A stretch of DNA of 64,000 nt from Lyophyllum atratum (lineage: Eukaryota > Basidiomycota > Agaricomycetes > Agaricales > Lyophyllaceae): positions 1,364,001 through 1,428,000 of the forward strand of contig JACGCN010000009.1 in NCBI GenBank assembly GCA_014905825.1, written 5' to 3'. The position numbers were made by a program, and so were the translations under genes. Below the pieces are notes generated by a model. That model ran no database searches. It saw only the letters and a program-made list of their open reading frames with translations, and was not told the DNA's origin. This document shows, piece by piece, positions 11,617 to 24,398 of the stretch (positions are counted from its first letter, which is position 1; each line of letters begins with the position of its first letter).

Positions 11617-12502
11617 GGACTTGGTGAGAATATTTTTACAAGGAATGGCGCTCATGACTTTTAGGATCTCAAGGAGTCCGTCAAACATCGTTATCTTCTT
11701 TCATCGCAATGTATCATTATACTTTTCGTCGTCATTCCCTGCATCCCGATCCCGGGATTCTTCACCACTCATAATAACCCGTCTACTACATCTCTTGTCA
11801 ACTCCCCGTACTTAAATCAGTGTGCTTCCCTACAAATATATACTACTTCAAGCATATCCTCGTCTGCAACATCAGTTCTGACTTTTCCGGTTCCTCTTGG
11901 AGTGGAGTTACTTGAAGACCAAAAATGCAAATTCGAGTTGTGAACTGGCACATGGCAGGGTGAATCATGATGATATCGAAGTTATCGTCAAAGATCGCAA
12001 GCCTATACCGCCCTCGCAGCCAATCTTGCCGTCTGTTTTCGCTAGACATTAGAGGAGGCGATAGAAGTGAGTTCAAGTGACCGGGTTGGGGGGAAGGACC
12101 GGAGGTAACTTGAACTGGATTTGCCGGACCTAGTTAGTGACGGATGGATGCATCGATGAGGATTCGAATTGAAGGGGACGTGACATTACCCCGAAGCCTG
12201 ATCAACGCAGACACGACGCGTTGCGTGACAAAACGCGTGACGTAACACATCTGCCCGCTGTTTCCAAACGTCGAGGCCGTCGGGGGGGAGAAGAGCAAGG
12301 AATTCAATTGAAACCGTACGCGGCAAGGTAATTACTGATTATACACACCTGCCAACGAGATTTTAGCTCAATTCTTCGCAGGAAAGGACAAGAAAGCTGG
12401 AAACATACCCACATCCAATCTAATCTCTTTTTTGCTCCCCGAGAACGCTATCACCTCACCTTATACCTCCGATATCCTGCAAGAATAGAACTCCTATACC
12501 TC
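11617..12502. other. Intergenic, no supported gene
   Basis: Short ORFs only. It holds the 3' flank of the GMC gene and the 5' flank of the coiled-coil ORF. Confidence 0.45.
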
Positions 12503-13009
12503 ATGCCTCGACAGCCGCGACGAAAGGGACTGTCAAAAAAACGGAAGGATCAGTTGCAAGCAGCGCGGGACACTCGTCAGAACAAGGAGATCATTCCCTC
12601 TGCTGCTGCTGCTGCTGCTCCTCCTCCTCCTCCTCCTTCCAAGGCTCGTGGCTCGTTACGAGGGCAGCTCTATGCGGTAGAGCAGGCGCTCAAGGCTGCG
12701 GAGAGGCGCGCTGATGTCGAGAAGAGCCGTGCGGACGAGTATCAGTGCCGGTCTGATGCAAACGAGACACGATTCCGTAATGAGCGTAGGAAGAACCAAC
12801 GGCTGTCTGTTACAGTGGGGCCACTTAAGAAACGTGTAGAGGCGGCGGAGACGACACTTATAGAGGTCAGGAGAGAGCTGGAGCTGGTGGAGGAAGCAAC
12901 AGAGAAGATGAGAGAAGGGGCTGAGGCGAAAATATCAAAACTCGCGCAACACACAACCGAACTCACCACAACCCTCGATCTCGTCCTGGGTCAACGGATT
13001 TATTTTTAG
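12503..13009 (+). CDS. Coiled-coil hypothetical protein, 168 aa
   Basis: This intronless ORF has a very basic N-terminus (PRQPRRKGLSKKRKDQLQ), an Ala7-Pro6 homopolymer tract at about residues 33-45, and from about residue 50 to 160 a continuous charged heptad-like region (LYAVEQALKAAERRADVEK; ELELVEEATEKM). It has no membrane segment or enzyme motif. I do not recognise the family. Basic leader plus coiled coil is seen in many Agaricomycete lineage-specific ORFs, some beside transposons, so this could be an orphan gene or a transposon-derived fragment. The ATG is followed by an uninterrupted frame, and codon usage looks gene-like. Confidence 0.5.
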   Translation: MPRQPRRKGLSKKRKDQLQAARDTRQNKEIIPSAAAAAAPPPPPPSKARGSLRGQLYAVEQALKAAERRADVEKSRADEYQCRSDANETRFRNERRKNQRLSVTVGPLKKRVEAAETTLIEVRRELELVEEATEKMREGAEAKISKLAQHTTELTTTLDLVLGQRIYF

Positions 13010-13350
13010 ATTGTTTTCGCCGCGAAGTCGGGAGACATACTAGCGAATAGAAGTGGTAAGGTACCTAGAAGCATCTAGCTACCGTCTGTCGTGATGTCCT
13101 ATAGCGGAAGTTACTCCTCAGTCCTCCTGTAATAGCGGGTCTGGCCTGAACTTGTCTTCGCGTCTTGGTGAACCAAGCTGTTGTTTGGTGATACTACACC
13201 GGTACGAGACTCCGTATACTAATCCTACAAACTACAAATGAGGTGGCAAGGACATATGTGACCCTAGCACCCCAAACCTTTAAAACTACAAATACAGATA
13301 CAGGATCCACTATAAATTTAAGGCCACAAGATTGATCCGCTCTACGAGGC
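13010..13350. other. Short intergenic stretch
   Basis: No gene seen. It separates the coiled-coil ORF from the convergent PPOX-like gene. Confidence 0.5.
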
Positions 13351-14320
13351 TCATGTCTGAGGCTTGACCAACTTCATATACGATGCGGTGAGGATGACGC
13401 CAGTCAAAAACGCAGCTAGTAGCCTCAGCTCTCCAGTCCCAATGGCTGCGCCTTCCCTCTCATCGTCTTTCGCCATGCTATGTGTCGGGGTTTGGAACCT
13501 CGCGAGCGAATCCTGGCCAGTCAATATACCAGGTATCCCATCGAGACTCTTCGCGTTCTTCGCGAACCAGTACCGCTTGAGCCCCTTCTCCGGACGCGGA
13601 GGCACACTGCAGAACGAAGCATCGAGCTCCTTCTCCGCATCGACGTCAGCGAGCTCCCGGCCTTGGAAAACGGTGTGAAGACGGTAGCGCTCGGCCTTGT
13701 ACGTGTAGAACGGAACGGCATAGCCACAAGACTAGAATGTGCAGTACTCCTATTTAGAGCATGGACGGAATATGCAAAGCCGACGAACGCACAGTGCCGA
13801 CTTTGAAGACGTCGATCAAGATGACGGCGCGTGAGCCAATCTGCCGCTTCTCCGGGGGAAGGAACGCTTCGTACTGCGGCGTCCCAAATTCATAGACAGT
13901 ACCTGTTGAGGGAGTATAGGGGGATTCTGAGGATGCCAGAAGGAACGGCATTCAAGGTAATCGAAGCCTGACCTTTGCCGTATAGCCTGCAAATCCGAGG
14001 TGGGCCTTCGAAGGCGTTGAAGAGAACCGTGATCCGTCCGTTTTCCCGCACATGAGCTACGGTCTCAATTCCTGCGTAAGTCCATTAAAGGGGAGTTTTG
14101 CCTGCGAGTACACTCATGTAGGGAGTCACTGACCACTTCCGGTAAGGTCCTCGTACCAGACCTGGTTCGCGTTCACGACATGGAACGAGCCGGACATGCC
14201 TTTCGGAGAGATGTTGATCAGACCGTCGCTGATGAGAGGCGCGGTAGCGACCCAAAACACTTTCTGCTGGTCAATCCACCTTATGAGAAAATCGGGGATC
14301 TTTTCGAAGTATTGAACCAT
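13351..14320 (-). CDS. Pyridoxamine-5'-phosphate-oxidase-like flavin-fold protein, 258 aa, paralogue 1
   Basis: Model complement(13351..13731, 13793..13902, 13973..14071, 14134..14320), 777 nt. The N-terminus (MVQYFEKIPDFLIRWIDQQK) leads into VATAPLISDGLINISPKG and VWYEDLTGSG. The split-barrel continues as ENGRITVLFNAFEGPPRICR, VYEFGTPQYEAFLP and FKVGTSCGYAVPFY. This organisation is that of the PPOX-class FMN-binding split-barrel family. A C-terminal hydrophobic helix (LLAAFLTGVILTASYMKL) suggests tail-anchoring in a membrane. Its substrate is unknown; relatives bind FMN or other cofactors and act as oxidoreductases. It is a close paralogue of the gene at 24399-25403, with intron positions conserved exactly. 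Confidence 0.85.
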
Positions 14321-15629
14321 GACGAGAAGTCGGACCGTATAGAGTAGCGGAAAGAGATGTACTCGACTTGGCTCGTGCTCGTACTTCGAGCAAGGGGTAG
14401 AAGACAAGGAGTTTGTTGATTGTACTGTGTATTACCTAAAGCAACATATAAGTCACAGGGTGCGCATGCAGGGGTATGCATCTATGAATCTGATGTGCTC
14501 GTCCACGTTCAAGAAGTCGAGGCTTAGATAGTTGGCCACGCGAGCGATTTCGGCCGTATCCGTCGTGTACATGAGGCCCAATGACGCCGACGAAGGAAAG
14601 AGAGCGAAAAGCAATCCACACAGGCCTGCAGAAAGTTTAGATTTTTGTAATTGAGTCCATGGAGGAAGGAAGCCGGCTATCTTGGAGAAGCACTTGTGAG
14701 AACGAAACAGCGAAGGGTAGAAGATGGCCTTGGGATGACCTATATCTGTACATAGGCTACTCCAGCTTCAAGCTTCAAGCTTCAAGGACGGGGACGAAGT
14801 CACGACTCACGAAGGTGAAGAGTTATAGATCGGAGGTTCAAATTTCAAATCCAATAGCGCTTTCAAGTTCGTGATCTGCTTACCCACCACCATCGTACTC
14901 TTCGCCGACGCATGGTGAAGACGGTGAGCAAAAAGATAGTCGCTGGGGTAGATTGGACGTACAGACATGAGGGTCAGGGACAAGCAATATACATAAGGTA
15001 AATGTTCATCGTATAACAGAGGCTACGTGATTTACCTGATTCAACTGAAGCAAAACTGAAGAACCTATTTAGGTCCCACTTACGTGTAGGTGATGGCCCG
15101 TTGACTCTATGACTCAGACGCATCCCAAATTTATCACTGACCAGGACCACTAGCAGATCAAGAAACGTTGAGCCAGAAATTTGGTCATGCCTGGTTCTAT
15201 GTCATCTCCCTGGTTGAATCTTGGTCGAATAACATCCGACATTTGGTTCTCACCTGAGAAACATGCCACCCATAAGGCCTTCTTTTCTCATAGCTTGGCC
15301 GCCTGGAGCGGTTGTATCCGTGGGGAACATCATGCATTTGACTCTTGAGGCCTTGAGGGGGGAGACGCCCGCCTATCGATTGCCTTGCAACTTGTCCTAC
15401 ACCTGTTGATCGTTCTTGCGACAGTTATCCTTTCCGCGCATCGCAGACCAGAAAGGAGAAAGACAGTACAATTTTACAAGAGTGGGCAGGGCAAGCCTAA
15501 TTTCGAATTTACGTTGATCGATCATAAGCGCGGGACCTGTCCCTCGAAGTGCCTTACTAGTCCATAATTTGTCCGGTTCCTCGCTCGGCCCCTTTCCTCT
15601 TTTCTTCATCTCAGGTCGTCGACTTGTCG
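14321..15629. other. Divergent intergenic region between PPOX-like and GT90 genes
   Basis: It serves two divergently transcribed genes. A short AAGCTTC-type direct repeat (agcttcaagcttcaagcttc) lies near 14763. No supported coding exon is present. Confidence 0.45.
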
Positions 15630-17809
15630 ATGCTGACGCTCTTTCCTCGTCGGTATACCCGACGTCCTCTCCTTGTCTTGGGCTTGTTAGCTTTCGCCAT
15701 CGTTTTCTCTGGGTATGTCAGGGACATCATTTCAGCGTCGGCCCCAATCGAGTCGAAGACAATTCACGAACTCCGTGTCATTGTGACACGTGTAAGGACA
15801 GCATGGATGGAACCGGCACTCGAGGTCCAGGCCAAAGTGAGGGACGAGGAGGATGCAGGGGAGGACCAGAAGCATTTCTTCGCGCCAGTCACCCTCCAGG
15901 AACATCGCTATCGCACCGACGGACTCCTTGAAGTCAACCCGAATGGTCCCCATCCCATCTTCGAGTTGATAAGGAACGCCGAGGCGGAATGGGATGTCAA
16001 GGTCGCACGATCAAGCAAAACGGTTGACGAGGCAGCCGCTGAGTATGAACGCAGATACAAGCGTCAACCCCCATTGGGCTTCGATGACTGGTGCGTCGAG
16101 TATTAAATTTCATTAGTAGAGACTTTGGCCAACGCGATATAGGTGGGCGTATGTCGAAGAGAACAACGTCCAGCTGCCGGATGAGTACGACCAGATCTAC
16201 AGGGACTTGGAGCCGTACTGGGGTATGGATCCGAAGGATTTGCAAGAGATCGAGCGCGAGTGGGAGGGCCATTTTGACTCTTGGACCATAGGCAAGACAG
16301 CGGAGAGTGACATACGGCTCGTCAACTCCTCGCTCCCTAAGAGAGAGAAGGGTCCCTTCGATCTCACATCCGGCGCCACTCACGTCATTGACCTTCTCAA
16401 AGACGTCGAGGAATTCATCCCGCCCTTCCGTGCGGTCTTCTCTCCGCACGATAACCCGAACCTCCACACCGACTTTGAGCTCAAGACGGAGGCGTTGAAG
16501 CATGCAGCAGCGGGCACATGTAAGCATTCTTTCTTCTGTTATTTTTCTGTCCGATTTACCAAGCCCCCAGTCCTCGACATCAACAACCCGCCACCCGTCA
16601 AGCTTAACGGCTGGCTCTCCGCCTGCGATCCCATGTCACCCGCCTGGCATGACCCCATCGACTGGGATGCCCCCGCCGCCCCACAAACGACCAAGACGTT
16701 CATCTATAAGCACCGCGAAGCAATGGACCCATGCCTGCACCCCTCCCTCCTCCTCCAGCACGGGCAGTTCCTTTCGCACCGCACAGGTCCCGTCGCGCAC
16801 CGACGCATGATCCCACAGTTCTCATACTGCCCGACGTTGCTGCACCATGACGTCATGGCCGCGATGCCCATCAACTGGGTAGAAGACATCTTGCCACGCA
16901 CGCACGACCCCGAGTGGGGGAGCAAGGCCGACGAACGGCTGCAGTGGCGCGGGAGCAATACGGGGATCTGGCACGCGAAGAAAACACGATGGAAGGATGC
17001 GCAGCGCGCGAGGCTGGTGGAGTGGGCGACGCTGGGGATGGAGGCGAACCTGACGGTGCTGCCATCGCAGAAAGATGGGCTGAGCAGAGTGGGGGAGCCG
17101 GTCGAGGTGAGGAAGGCGAGGTATGCGCCAGCGATGCTGGATATCGCGTTTGCGGGACGGCCGTTGAGTTGCGCGCCTGAGACGTGCGAGGAGCTGGATC
17201 GGGTATTCGAGTATCGCAAAGCGCAGAACATCAAGACCGCGGGTAATTATAAATATATATTAGACGTGCGTCGCGTTGGTATTGTTCCTGTGCGTTGTCC
17301 TGACTTCCGCCCCAGGTTGACGGGAACGGATGGTCGAGCCGGTTCAAGCGCCTCATCACCTCAAACGCGCTTATTTTCAAGTCAACTATCTACCCAGAAT
17401 GGTACGTTTCCCCCTGATTATACGCCTCGCCTTTTTCATTCAATCCTCGGACAGGTTCACCGATCGGATAGCACCTTGGGTACACTATATCCCCGTCCAG
17501 GTTGATCTCTCCGACGTGTACGACTCTCTCCTCTTCTTCCGCGGCGACCTGAATGGCGAAAATGCGCACGAGGATCTCGCACGCAAGATCGCGTTGGCAG
17601 GCCGACGGTGGAGTCTTAAGTATTGGAGAAAAGAGGACCTGACGGCCTATACATTCAGGTAAGTGATCTCAGATCCTCCCCCACACTACCCCGCCCCTCG
17701 CTTGTCAGGCGTCTAATCCTTGCGCTTTGTTTCTCTCAGGCTGTTTTTGGAATACGCACGCGTCATGAGCCCAGATCGGCTCGATATGAACTACGTCCAC
17801 GTTTCGTGA
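15630..17809 (+). CDS. CAP10-like glycosyltransferase family 90, 630 aa, 6 exons
   Basis: Model join(15630..16090, 16143..16519, 16571..17265, 17316..17401, 17455..17658, 17740..17809), 1893 nt. The true ATG is at 15630. A short cytoplasmic tail ([12 protein letters not shown]) is followed by one membrane helix (residues about 12-28), giving a type II topology for a Golgi enzyme. The C-terminal catalytic half contains the GT90/CAP10 blocks [37 protein letters not shown] and [18 protein letters not shown], followed by a region around FFRGD. Family knowledge: CAP10-like enzymes transfer xylose or glucose to glycans, and Cryptococcus CAP10 is required for capsule. The acceptor here is unknown; cell-wall or glycolipid glycosylation is the likely role. 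Confidence 0.9.
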
Positions 17810-18647
17810 TTCATGATGAAGACCCTTTGAACCGTCATAAATCAAGTGTTATCACGCATGCAAAGCTCTGTATATGTATTTCTAGTTCTTGGTAGGGTGA
17901 TCGTCTTTCTGGTAGGCTTTTAGAGACGGTCACGCGTTCATGATATACGTTAACACTCATTTAATATACCTGTCATAGTGTCACCACTGGGTAAGAGCCG
18001 TTTAGAGCTTGGTAAGAGAGCTAACGTGGTCATCCATTCGAAGCCGCGAAGATGACATTGACAATGCGGCTCCGAAAATCTTCAGGACGGACTTTATCTC
18101 CGTGGTTTCTATTGAAAGTCGCTGTTATTCGCTGATTATAACACCGAATGGAAGATGCACTAATACGGTACTTGCTAAGTGACGTATCGGGCTGTAGTTT
18201 CCTAATCGCAACTGGCCGCAAGCATAGGGATTCCCCAATGGAGGAGATAACCAGAGTGTTAGGACCAGCGTTCCTGGTTGCCCTTGTTAGCCCTTGTCCA
18301 AGAGCGGTTTTGAGATGGCTCACTGAGGCCGCTATATTATGGGAGATACTACTAATGTACACAATTGTACATCAGGGTACCACACATCAAGATGGCAAGG
18401 CGTGATCATGGTGGAAGGTAAGAAGCAAGAGAAAGGCTAGCAAAGTAGCATACGCGGAGACATATCACATATATAAAAAGATCGTTGAAATCTGTATCTA
18501 CGTAGTGGGTATGTAGGGAATATTCAGGTTAATGGTAAGCGGACCTTCGATAACAAGACACCTCAGGCAAAAACAAGAAAACGGCAGATGAGTACATGCG
18601 AAGTAGATGGACGAAGCAGTCGGGAACAAGTACAGCTCAAGAAACAC
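17810..18647. other. Intergenic between two convergent genes
   Basis: Short ORFs only. I see no splice-consistent gene. Confidence 0.45.
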
Positions 18648-21211
18648 CTAGTTGGTGGCATGGAGGCGGAGATGGGGCACCAAAACATAGGGACGGAGAC
18701 GAGCACCTCGCTCGGCCTTGCCTTTAGCAGACCCCGGACTTGGTGTTAAATCTGCATGACCGAAACTCAGCAAATAGGATATGAGAGTCAGGTCACAAAA
18801 TTACCAAGAGACCGATCGATAACTCGGCTTTTCTTCCTGAGTGGCGTGGCGGCGATGACGGCATGACGACCTTAAACGGCGAGCGGTTGAGCAGGTTCCG
18901 TAAGGAATACACATATTGCAAGGACGTTTACCTCGCGACGCCGGAGCCGGCTCATATTCATCCGAAGACCTTGCCCGCTTCTCGGGCGAGTCACCATGTA
19001 TCTCTTTTGATCCATGTCTCGAGGGGCCTGCCGTTTGGGGTGAATAGGGGTCTAACAGCGAAGGAATTCCATAACTGGCCGCGAGGTGCCTGTACGGATT
19101 CACATAGGCTTAGAACCTGTAAACTTACCAGGTTTATCGGATTCAACATCAAATGAAACAACTATCTCCCGGGAGGTGGCCTTCGACATAGGTTTGTGCG
19201 AAGGCGAAGACGGACAGGCTGAACGCAGGATTGAAGGAGGTTACCAAGATGAAGTGACATCAAGAGCTCACTGGGACTTCCGACATCGAATAAGTCAGAC
19301 GGGTTGCCGCGATCCCGAGCCAGCCAGCTGGCTTTAGCGAGATGCGGGGATATATTGAAAGCTGAGACCCCTATTGGGAAACCGTTAACTTGAGATGTCA
19401 GGCGTGTGAAGGCCCAAGGGGTGCATACCTTGCATCTCAGTCTCGCTCTCGTCATCAGCATCCGATGAAGACTCTACTATTTTCCTCTTTGCCTTCTTCG
19501 GGAGACCTGCTTAAAGAGGTAAGATCATGGAGGTAGAGGTGAATATGGATATGCGCACCTCTTGTGGTTGGAAAACCGTATTCTGTCAAAGTGGCTACTG
19601 GGAGCTGCTTGTCAAGGCTATTGCTGCGAGACCCTGATAGATGATGTTTGAATAAGATGGTTTATAAAGATTCTTGTGCACTGACGGGTGATGGAAAGGC
19701 GTTTGGACGGAGTTCGAGGTGTGCGAGGGTCAAATAGCGGCTCATCATCGTCATCACTCGATTGTACCACATTCCTTCGAAAACGCGGTCTTGAAGGACC
19801 TGAAAGGGTGGGATAAGTCGCAGGCTGAGCCTTGCCGTCAGACCGTAGATTGAAACATGGTCTTACTTTTCATGAGTACATCCACGCCCCCCACAGACTC
19901 CGGCGAGGCGGTCCTTTCGCGTCCGCGACGTCGCGCGGTAGATGAATCTGAGATAGTGTGAAAGATAGTTACAGGGTGATATGTGTAGACTCACGGTCGA
20001 ATGAAGCTATTGTGCCTTTTTCCTTTCTCGCGCTGGCCCTGGTTACACGCGCAGGAGCTTGACGAATGGGTGAGTATCTATTTCATTATCGATGTTGGGC
20101 ATGGGAATCACACATACTCGGAACAGCCAGGTCTGAGTCGGGATCTTCATAGTCATCTGATCCATTGTCGTCGCCATCATTTACGATGAAGTCGTCCCCC
20201 CGTCTTCAGCACAAAAGGGGTTAGGGCGTTAAGACTAAGATGAAGTAGAATGCGCACCGAGAGCTCCCTTCACTTTTTCTCCGTTTCTTCTTATGCCGTT
20301 TAGGCACTGGCGCTGGAGTGCTGTACCGCGAAGCTGATGGGGAGTGGTCTTCCGTTGCAGATGCCTCTTCCACTTCTGCATCAGATTGGCGATTCGGTGC
20401 AAGCCTGATGTCTTCAGACATGCAATCACTCTCTATTTCTGCGGGATCCTCGTCGTCTTCCACTTCCGCATCAGATTGGCGATTCGTTGCAAGTCCAGTG
20501 TCTTCAGACATGCGATCACTCTCTATTTCTGCGGGGTCCTCGTCGTCGTCAATGAAATCTAAGTCTGATTGCGTTGGTTCCTCGTTTTCATAATCCATGT
20601 TTTGGTTTTCCAGGTCAAGATCATCTTCGTATTCTGTTCTATGCAGGAGTTCACCGATATCCCGCTTGACACCTTGGTGGCGAGGATTGTCCAACCAGTA
20701 TTCCACGGCTGTGAAGAATACAGGGTACTGGAAAGCACAATTAGGGAGGTTAAGAATATTATTAAAATAAGCCTCGCTGTTATAACATACCTTTTCCCTC
20801 AAGATCTCCTTTGAACGGGCCCAGAGTAACCACTGCTTATCTCGACATTCACTAATCTTTTTGCCCTGATGTTTGCGACCGAAGGGCACTCTGAAGTCTC
20901 CATAGTTTGTTCTTGCATATTCCGTCAGGCCATTGATGAAGTTTTGATTTGCTTTTAACACAGGGTGCTACGTGCTGGACGTCCAGTTGAATGATCGTTA
21001 CCATTAACGAAGAACTTACGCTTCTGTTTCTGAAGTATCGATCGCACCAGTGCATATACGATATGCTCGTCTCATGGATCTTCTTGCTCCTGTTTTTCCC
21101 AAATTTCAAAACATAGCCACCGGCATCACCATTGTAATACCAATCATGGCCATCTTCGTCGTCGAAGAAGATAGGATCATATAGAATTGGTGGAGTAGGG
21201 GCACGGTACAT
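18648..21211 (-). CDS. Protein with two DUF3820-like modules and disordered acidic/basic tail, 571 aa, 13 exons
   Basis: Model complement(18648..18751, 18805..18870, 18932..19051, 19129..19218, 19429..19506, 19559..19633, 19686..19799, 19867..19947, 19995..20057, 20118..20203, 20258..20727, 20791..20967, 21020..21211), 1716 nt. Module 1 (about residues 33-58) reads YVLKFGKNRSKKIHETSISY followed by MHWC. Module 2 (about residues 86-112) has VPFGRKHQGKKISECRDKQ followed by WLLWAR. Both fit the pattern FGK-x-KGKK-(I/L)-x-E...WL of DUF3820-type proteins. The rest is disordered: acidic repeats, then KR-rich patches such as PKRHKKKRRK and PKKAKRKIVE that look like nuclear signals. Residues about 145-204 hold a 30-aa tandem repeat. 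The 210-bp intron 19219-19428 is the least certain junction. Function unknown; a nucleic-acid-linked nuclear role is inference. Confidence 0.7.
20368..20547. repeat. In-frame 90-bp tandem duplication
   Basis: Two copies in tandem share ttccacttc(t/c)gcatcagatt, tctctatttctgcggg and tcttcagacatgc. They encode the acidic 30-residue unit DEDPAEIESD...QSDAEVE within the gene at 18648-21211, and about nine positions differ. Confidence 0.8.
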
Positions 21212-24200
21212 AGAGGGTGAAGTTGAAGTTCAACTTGATGTTTGTTGTGGATTGAACAAGAGCTTAGAAGCAATCACGGCCAAATCTGGCCAAATCCAGA
21301 CAATTTCTTGTCTATTTTTGTTCTAACTTGAAGGTCCAAGAAATGCCTCCTCCTTACCGCTTCTTCTGTGGTCTAGTGTAAGGACCAGGACAAGGTAAAT
21401 TTCTTCCCCACGAGAAGCGCAGGCCGAAGGGCAGACCGATTGGTCATTTTCTATCACTTCGGATTGACGGAAGATGAAGACGGCACAAAATTAAAGCCCT
21501 CTCGAGCATGTACATGTGCGTCTTCCATGTCCTCTGCATCAGATCGAGCGCCTATGTTTGTGCCAACCCGTTTTAAACGCGGTATCGGGGTGCTGATTGA
21601 AAGGAAGTTCCATATCGATGATCACCTTGATTCGTCCAGACATCGCTTGCGGGTCACTTATAAGACCGGTGTCAACCAAAGTTTTCGTTTCTCGGGCGGA
21701 AGACATGGTCGCCGAGTCGTCCTGAAGTCGAGTTCTCCGTGCTTGGTCAAGTCGCGAACCGCTGAAAGGTGCCAATAAAGGTGAAGCTTTCATATCAGCC
21801 AGAATGGGGAAAAAGAACCGAACACATCGCGTGCGCGAAGAAGACCGTGTACCGGCGGCAGAAACCCTTTCGATCAGGATCACAAGGTGACAGTTTTATC
21901 GCGTTGGATCTGCTCCATACTACACCTTGAACTTTTGCGTTGGAAGCTGCCACATGACAGGTCATGCAGGGCCATGTACCTGATCATTTGGCCGAATGAG
22001 CCATCTGCGTCACTTCCGAATCGTGCAGTTCGATTGAGAGAAGAGTCGGTCAAGCCGATTTCGGCGTGGCTTTTGTTTGTTTCCTAAAGGTGGTCTTGAG
22101 GAAGTGTACTTGAGGCTTCCGTGCCTGCTGACCTCTCTGGTGACCGATAAATTGCCAATACCGGGCGGGGTTCAGACAGTTAGCCTTCCAACGTAAGATG
22201 GCCAGAGATACGTAGCTGACACAGACTATTAAAGATCGATGGGTTCTACGGCTTGCCGACTGAAGTCTGAAAGACGCGTGAAAGGACAGGAAGACGTGTC
22301 CAAGGAACAGCACCCCTGTACTCAGGGTGGCGGATTAGCGAGAATAAACGAAGCGGAACACTCATCGGCTTCGGGGTCCAAGGATTGGCGAAAGAATGAG
22401 TAAGGGACGGTACCTTGGCTTTTGTTCACGCATTCGGTGTTTAAGCAACGTTTCTTTCATCTGGATCGTCATCTCATGGGAGAAACCAGTGTTAACTATC
22501 ATCCTGAGAAATGGAGTGGGTGAAAGAACTTACTTATTCGGATCTCCTGCACAGTCAAGCCTCGCCGTAGACAAGGAAACTCCTCGTGGTGCTCGAATAA
22601 CAATCAAAGGCAGAAATGACGTCGAAACACCGCTCGTGAATATGGGCGCACCAGGAAGCATTGGTGCCATACTGAGATCGCCAGTTCGTTACCAAGAAGT
22701 TGCGGATCTAGATGGGCTTGGTTTCAGTCGTGTGACTGCTTGTCCAAAGCTAATACACACTCGGCCTCGTGAATGATGCACCTGCCACTAAAGATTATAC
22801 TGTCTTCCTCAGTCCATCCGATATCAAAGGACTGTTGGATATTCTTACCGTCGTCTTCTTGCGTATCAAGGTTCAGCGACGCGCGGTGAAAGTCGTAAAT
22901 TCCGCAAAGACTCGAGACAGGAGATTTCGGCACGAGAAGGTATGCAGGATAATCCAAGCCATAACCCTGATCTCGTTATTCAGCAGGCCTTCGTACGAAT
23001 GGGGAGAACGCATCTATATTGATCCCGCGGCGCCAAGGTCCAGGATGGTCCGCCTCGGTAAATATCCGCCCTCGATGGATTCTAGGACCAGCGAGTATAT
23101 GGATACCGTCGGATAGCCTCTGAAGCAGCAGCATAATCGACGGGTACAGGTTCGATGTCACCAAAACTGCGATATTCAATCGCCCTAAGCAACGCCTGAA
23201 ACACTAGCCAGCCATGATTGTAAGCACATTTGGCAAGGCTGAAAGAAAACCCCGAGGACCTACAGTTCAACCCATTTAAGGCCATGGGAACGTCAGTGGA
23301 GTCAAAAAGAAAAAGAGAAGGAAGAACCGCAAGACCAACGAGTTTTCCTGTCAGTCTAATTTATTCGTCGCCCGAATTCAAAGGACTTTCCTGAGATAGA
23401 CAACATGATCGGTAGTACGAGCCGGTGAGTTGCCCGTTGGGAGGAATAAGGCAAGTTGGCTGCTTTGTCTCCAGCTTCCGCTGTCGTACATTGATACATT
23501 GTGCCGATAAGATACAGGGACGAAAATAGTCTGTGTGGTTGGTGTGAATGCGGCGACTCGGAGGTTTCTGGTTGGTTGATATGAACAAACGTGGCCAAAT
23601 TTTGCAATATGAGTTCGATGGTTCGAACTGCTTGTTCCTGAGATGCCATTGCTATTTCGAACCTTACTCCCAACCCTACCGCCGGCTTGCACTCGGAATT
23701 TGCGGCTCTCTTCAACCGTTTTGCGTGCTAACCTTGCGTGGCAAATCAGGTGTATAAATCCTGCCGATCTCAAGGTAACTCAAGAAGGACTAGCATGCAT
23801 CAACAAGTTATCGCCACTCCTCCTCCATCCGATTATCAGGATGAGATCATTCAGTTGCACAGGTCAAATGTTAGTGCATGCCTGCGTGGATGTTGCGTTG
23901 TTCAACAATACCATCTCCCGGAATGTCGGGCATAATGTCAGCGTCTGAATCAATCTGTCTTTCAAACTATGCACCTTGCTACAGCATAATCTCCTGTAAA
24001 CATACAGGCATGCGCACATGAGGCGGACCACCTGCATTATGTGCTTATGGCTGTGTAGAATACATCAGGCGCCCAGGGGTCAGCTGGTTGTAAGTATACA
24101 AGTTTGTGTACGTTGGCTCCTCCGTACCTTTCAGGCAATCAATAAACTCGCCATCTCCTGCCATCTCCCTTCATATCCGTGGTGCCGCAAACCCTGGATT

Positions 24201-24398
24201 ACACAGACGAACCAAGCCGCCGGAATATTTATGGCTAGACGCTCCCGTCATCTCCGGCACTATCGATTTTTACAGTTGGTTTGATGGAGAAATGGGGCCA
24301 GATGACGGCCATGTATAAAGCACCTGGCCTCCTGCCTTGGGGCCCACAGTTCGCCCCCACATTCCCTCACCCTCCGCTTCACCCTACCAGCCGCCAAC
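21212..24398. other. Long region without a confident gene
   Basis: Several minus-strand frames (21466-21883, 22724-22957, 23082-23285, 23356-23648) look partly gene-like, for example AKCAYNHGWLVFQALLRAIE near 23200. I could not join them with good splice sites or recognise a family. They may be remnants of a decayed gene or an orphan gene with many small exons. Confidence 0.3.

Noticed and set aside
22396..22776. 126-codon plus-strand ORF
   Set aside because: No recognisable motif and conflicting coding-like frames on the opposite strand.
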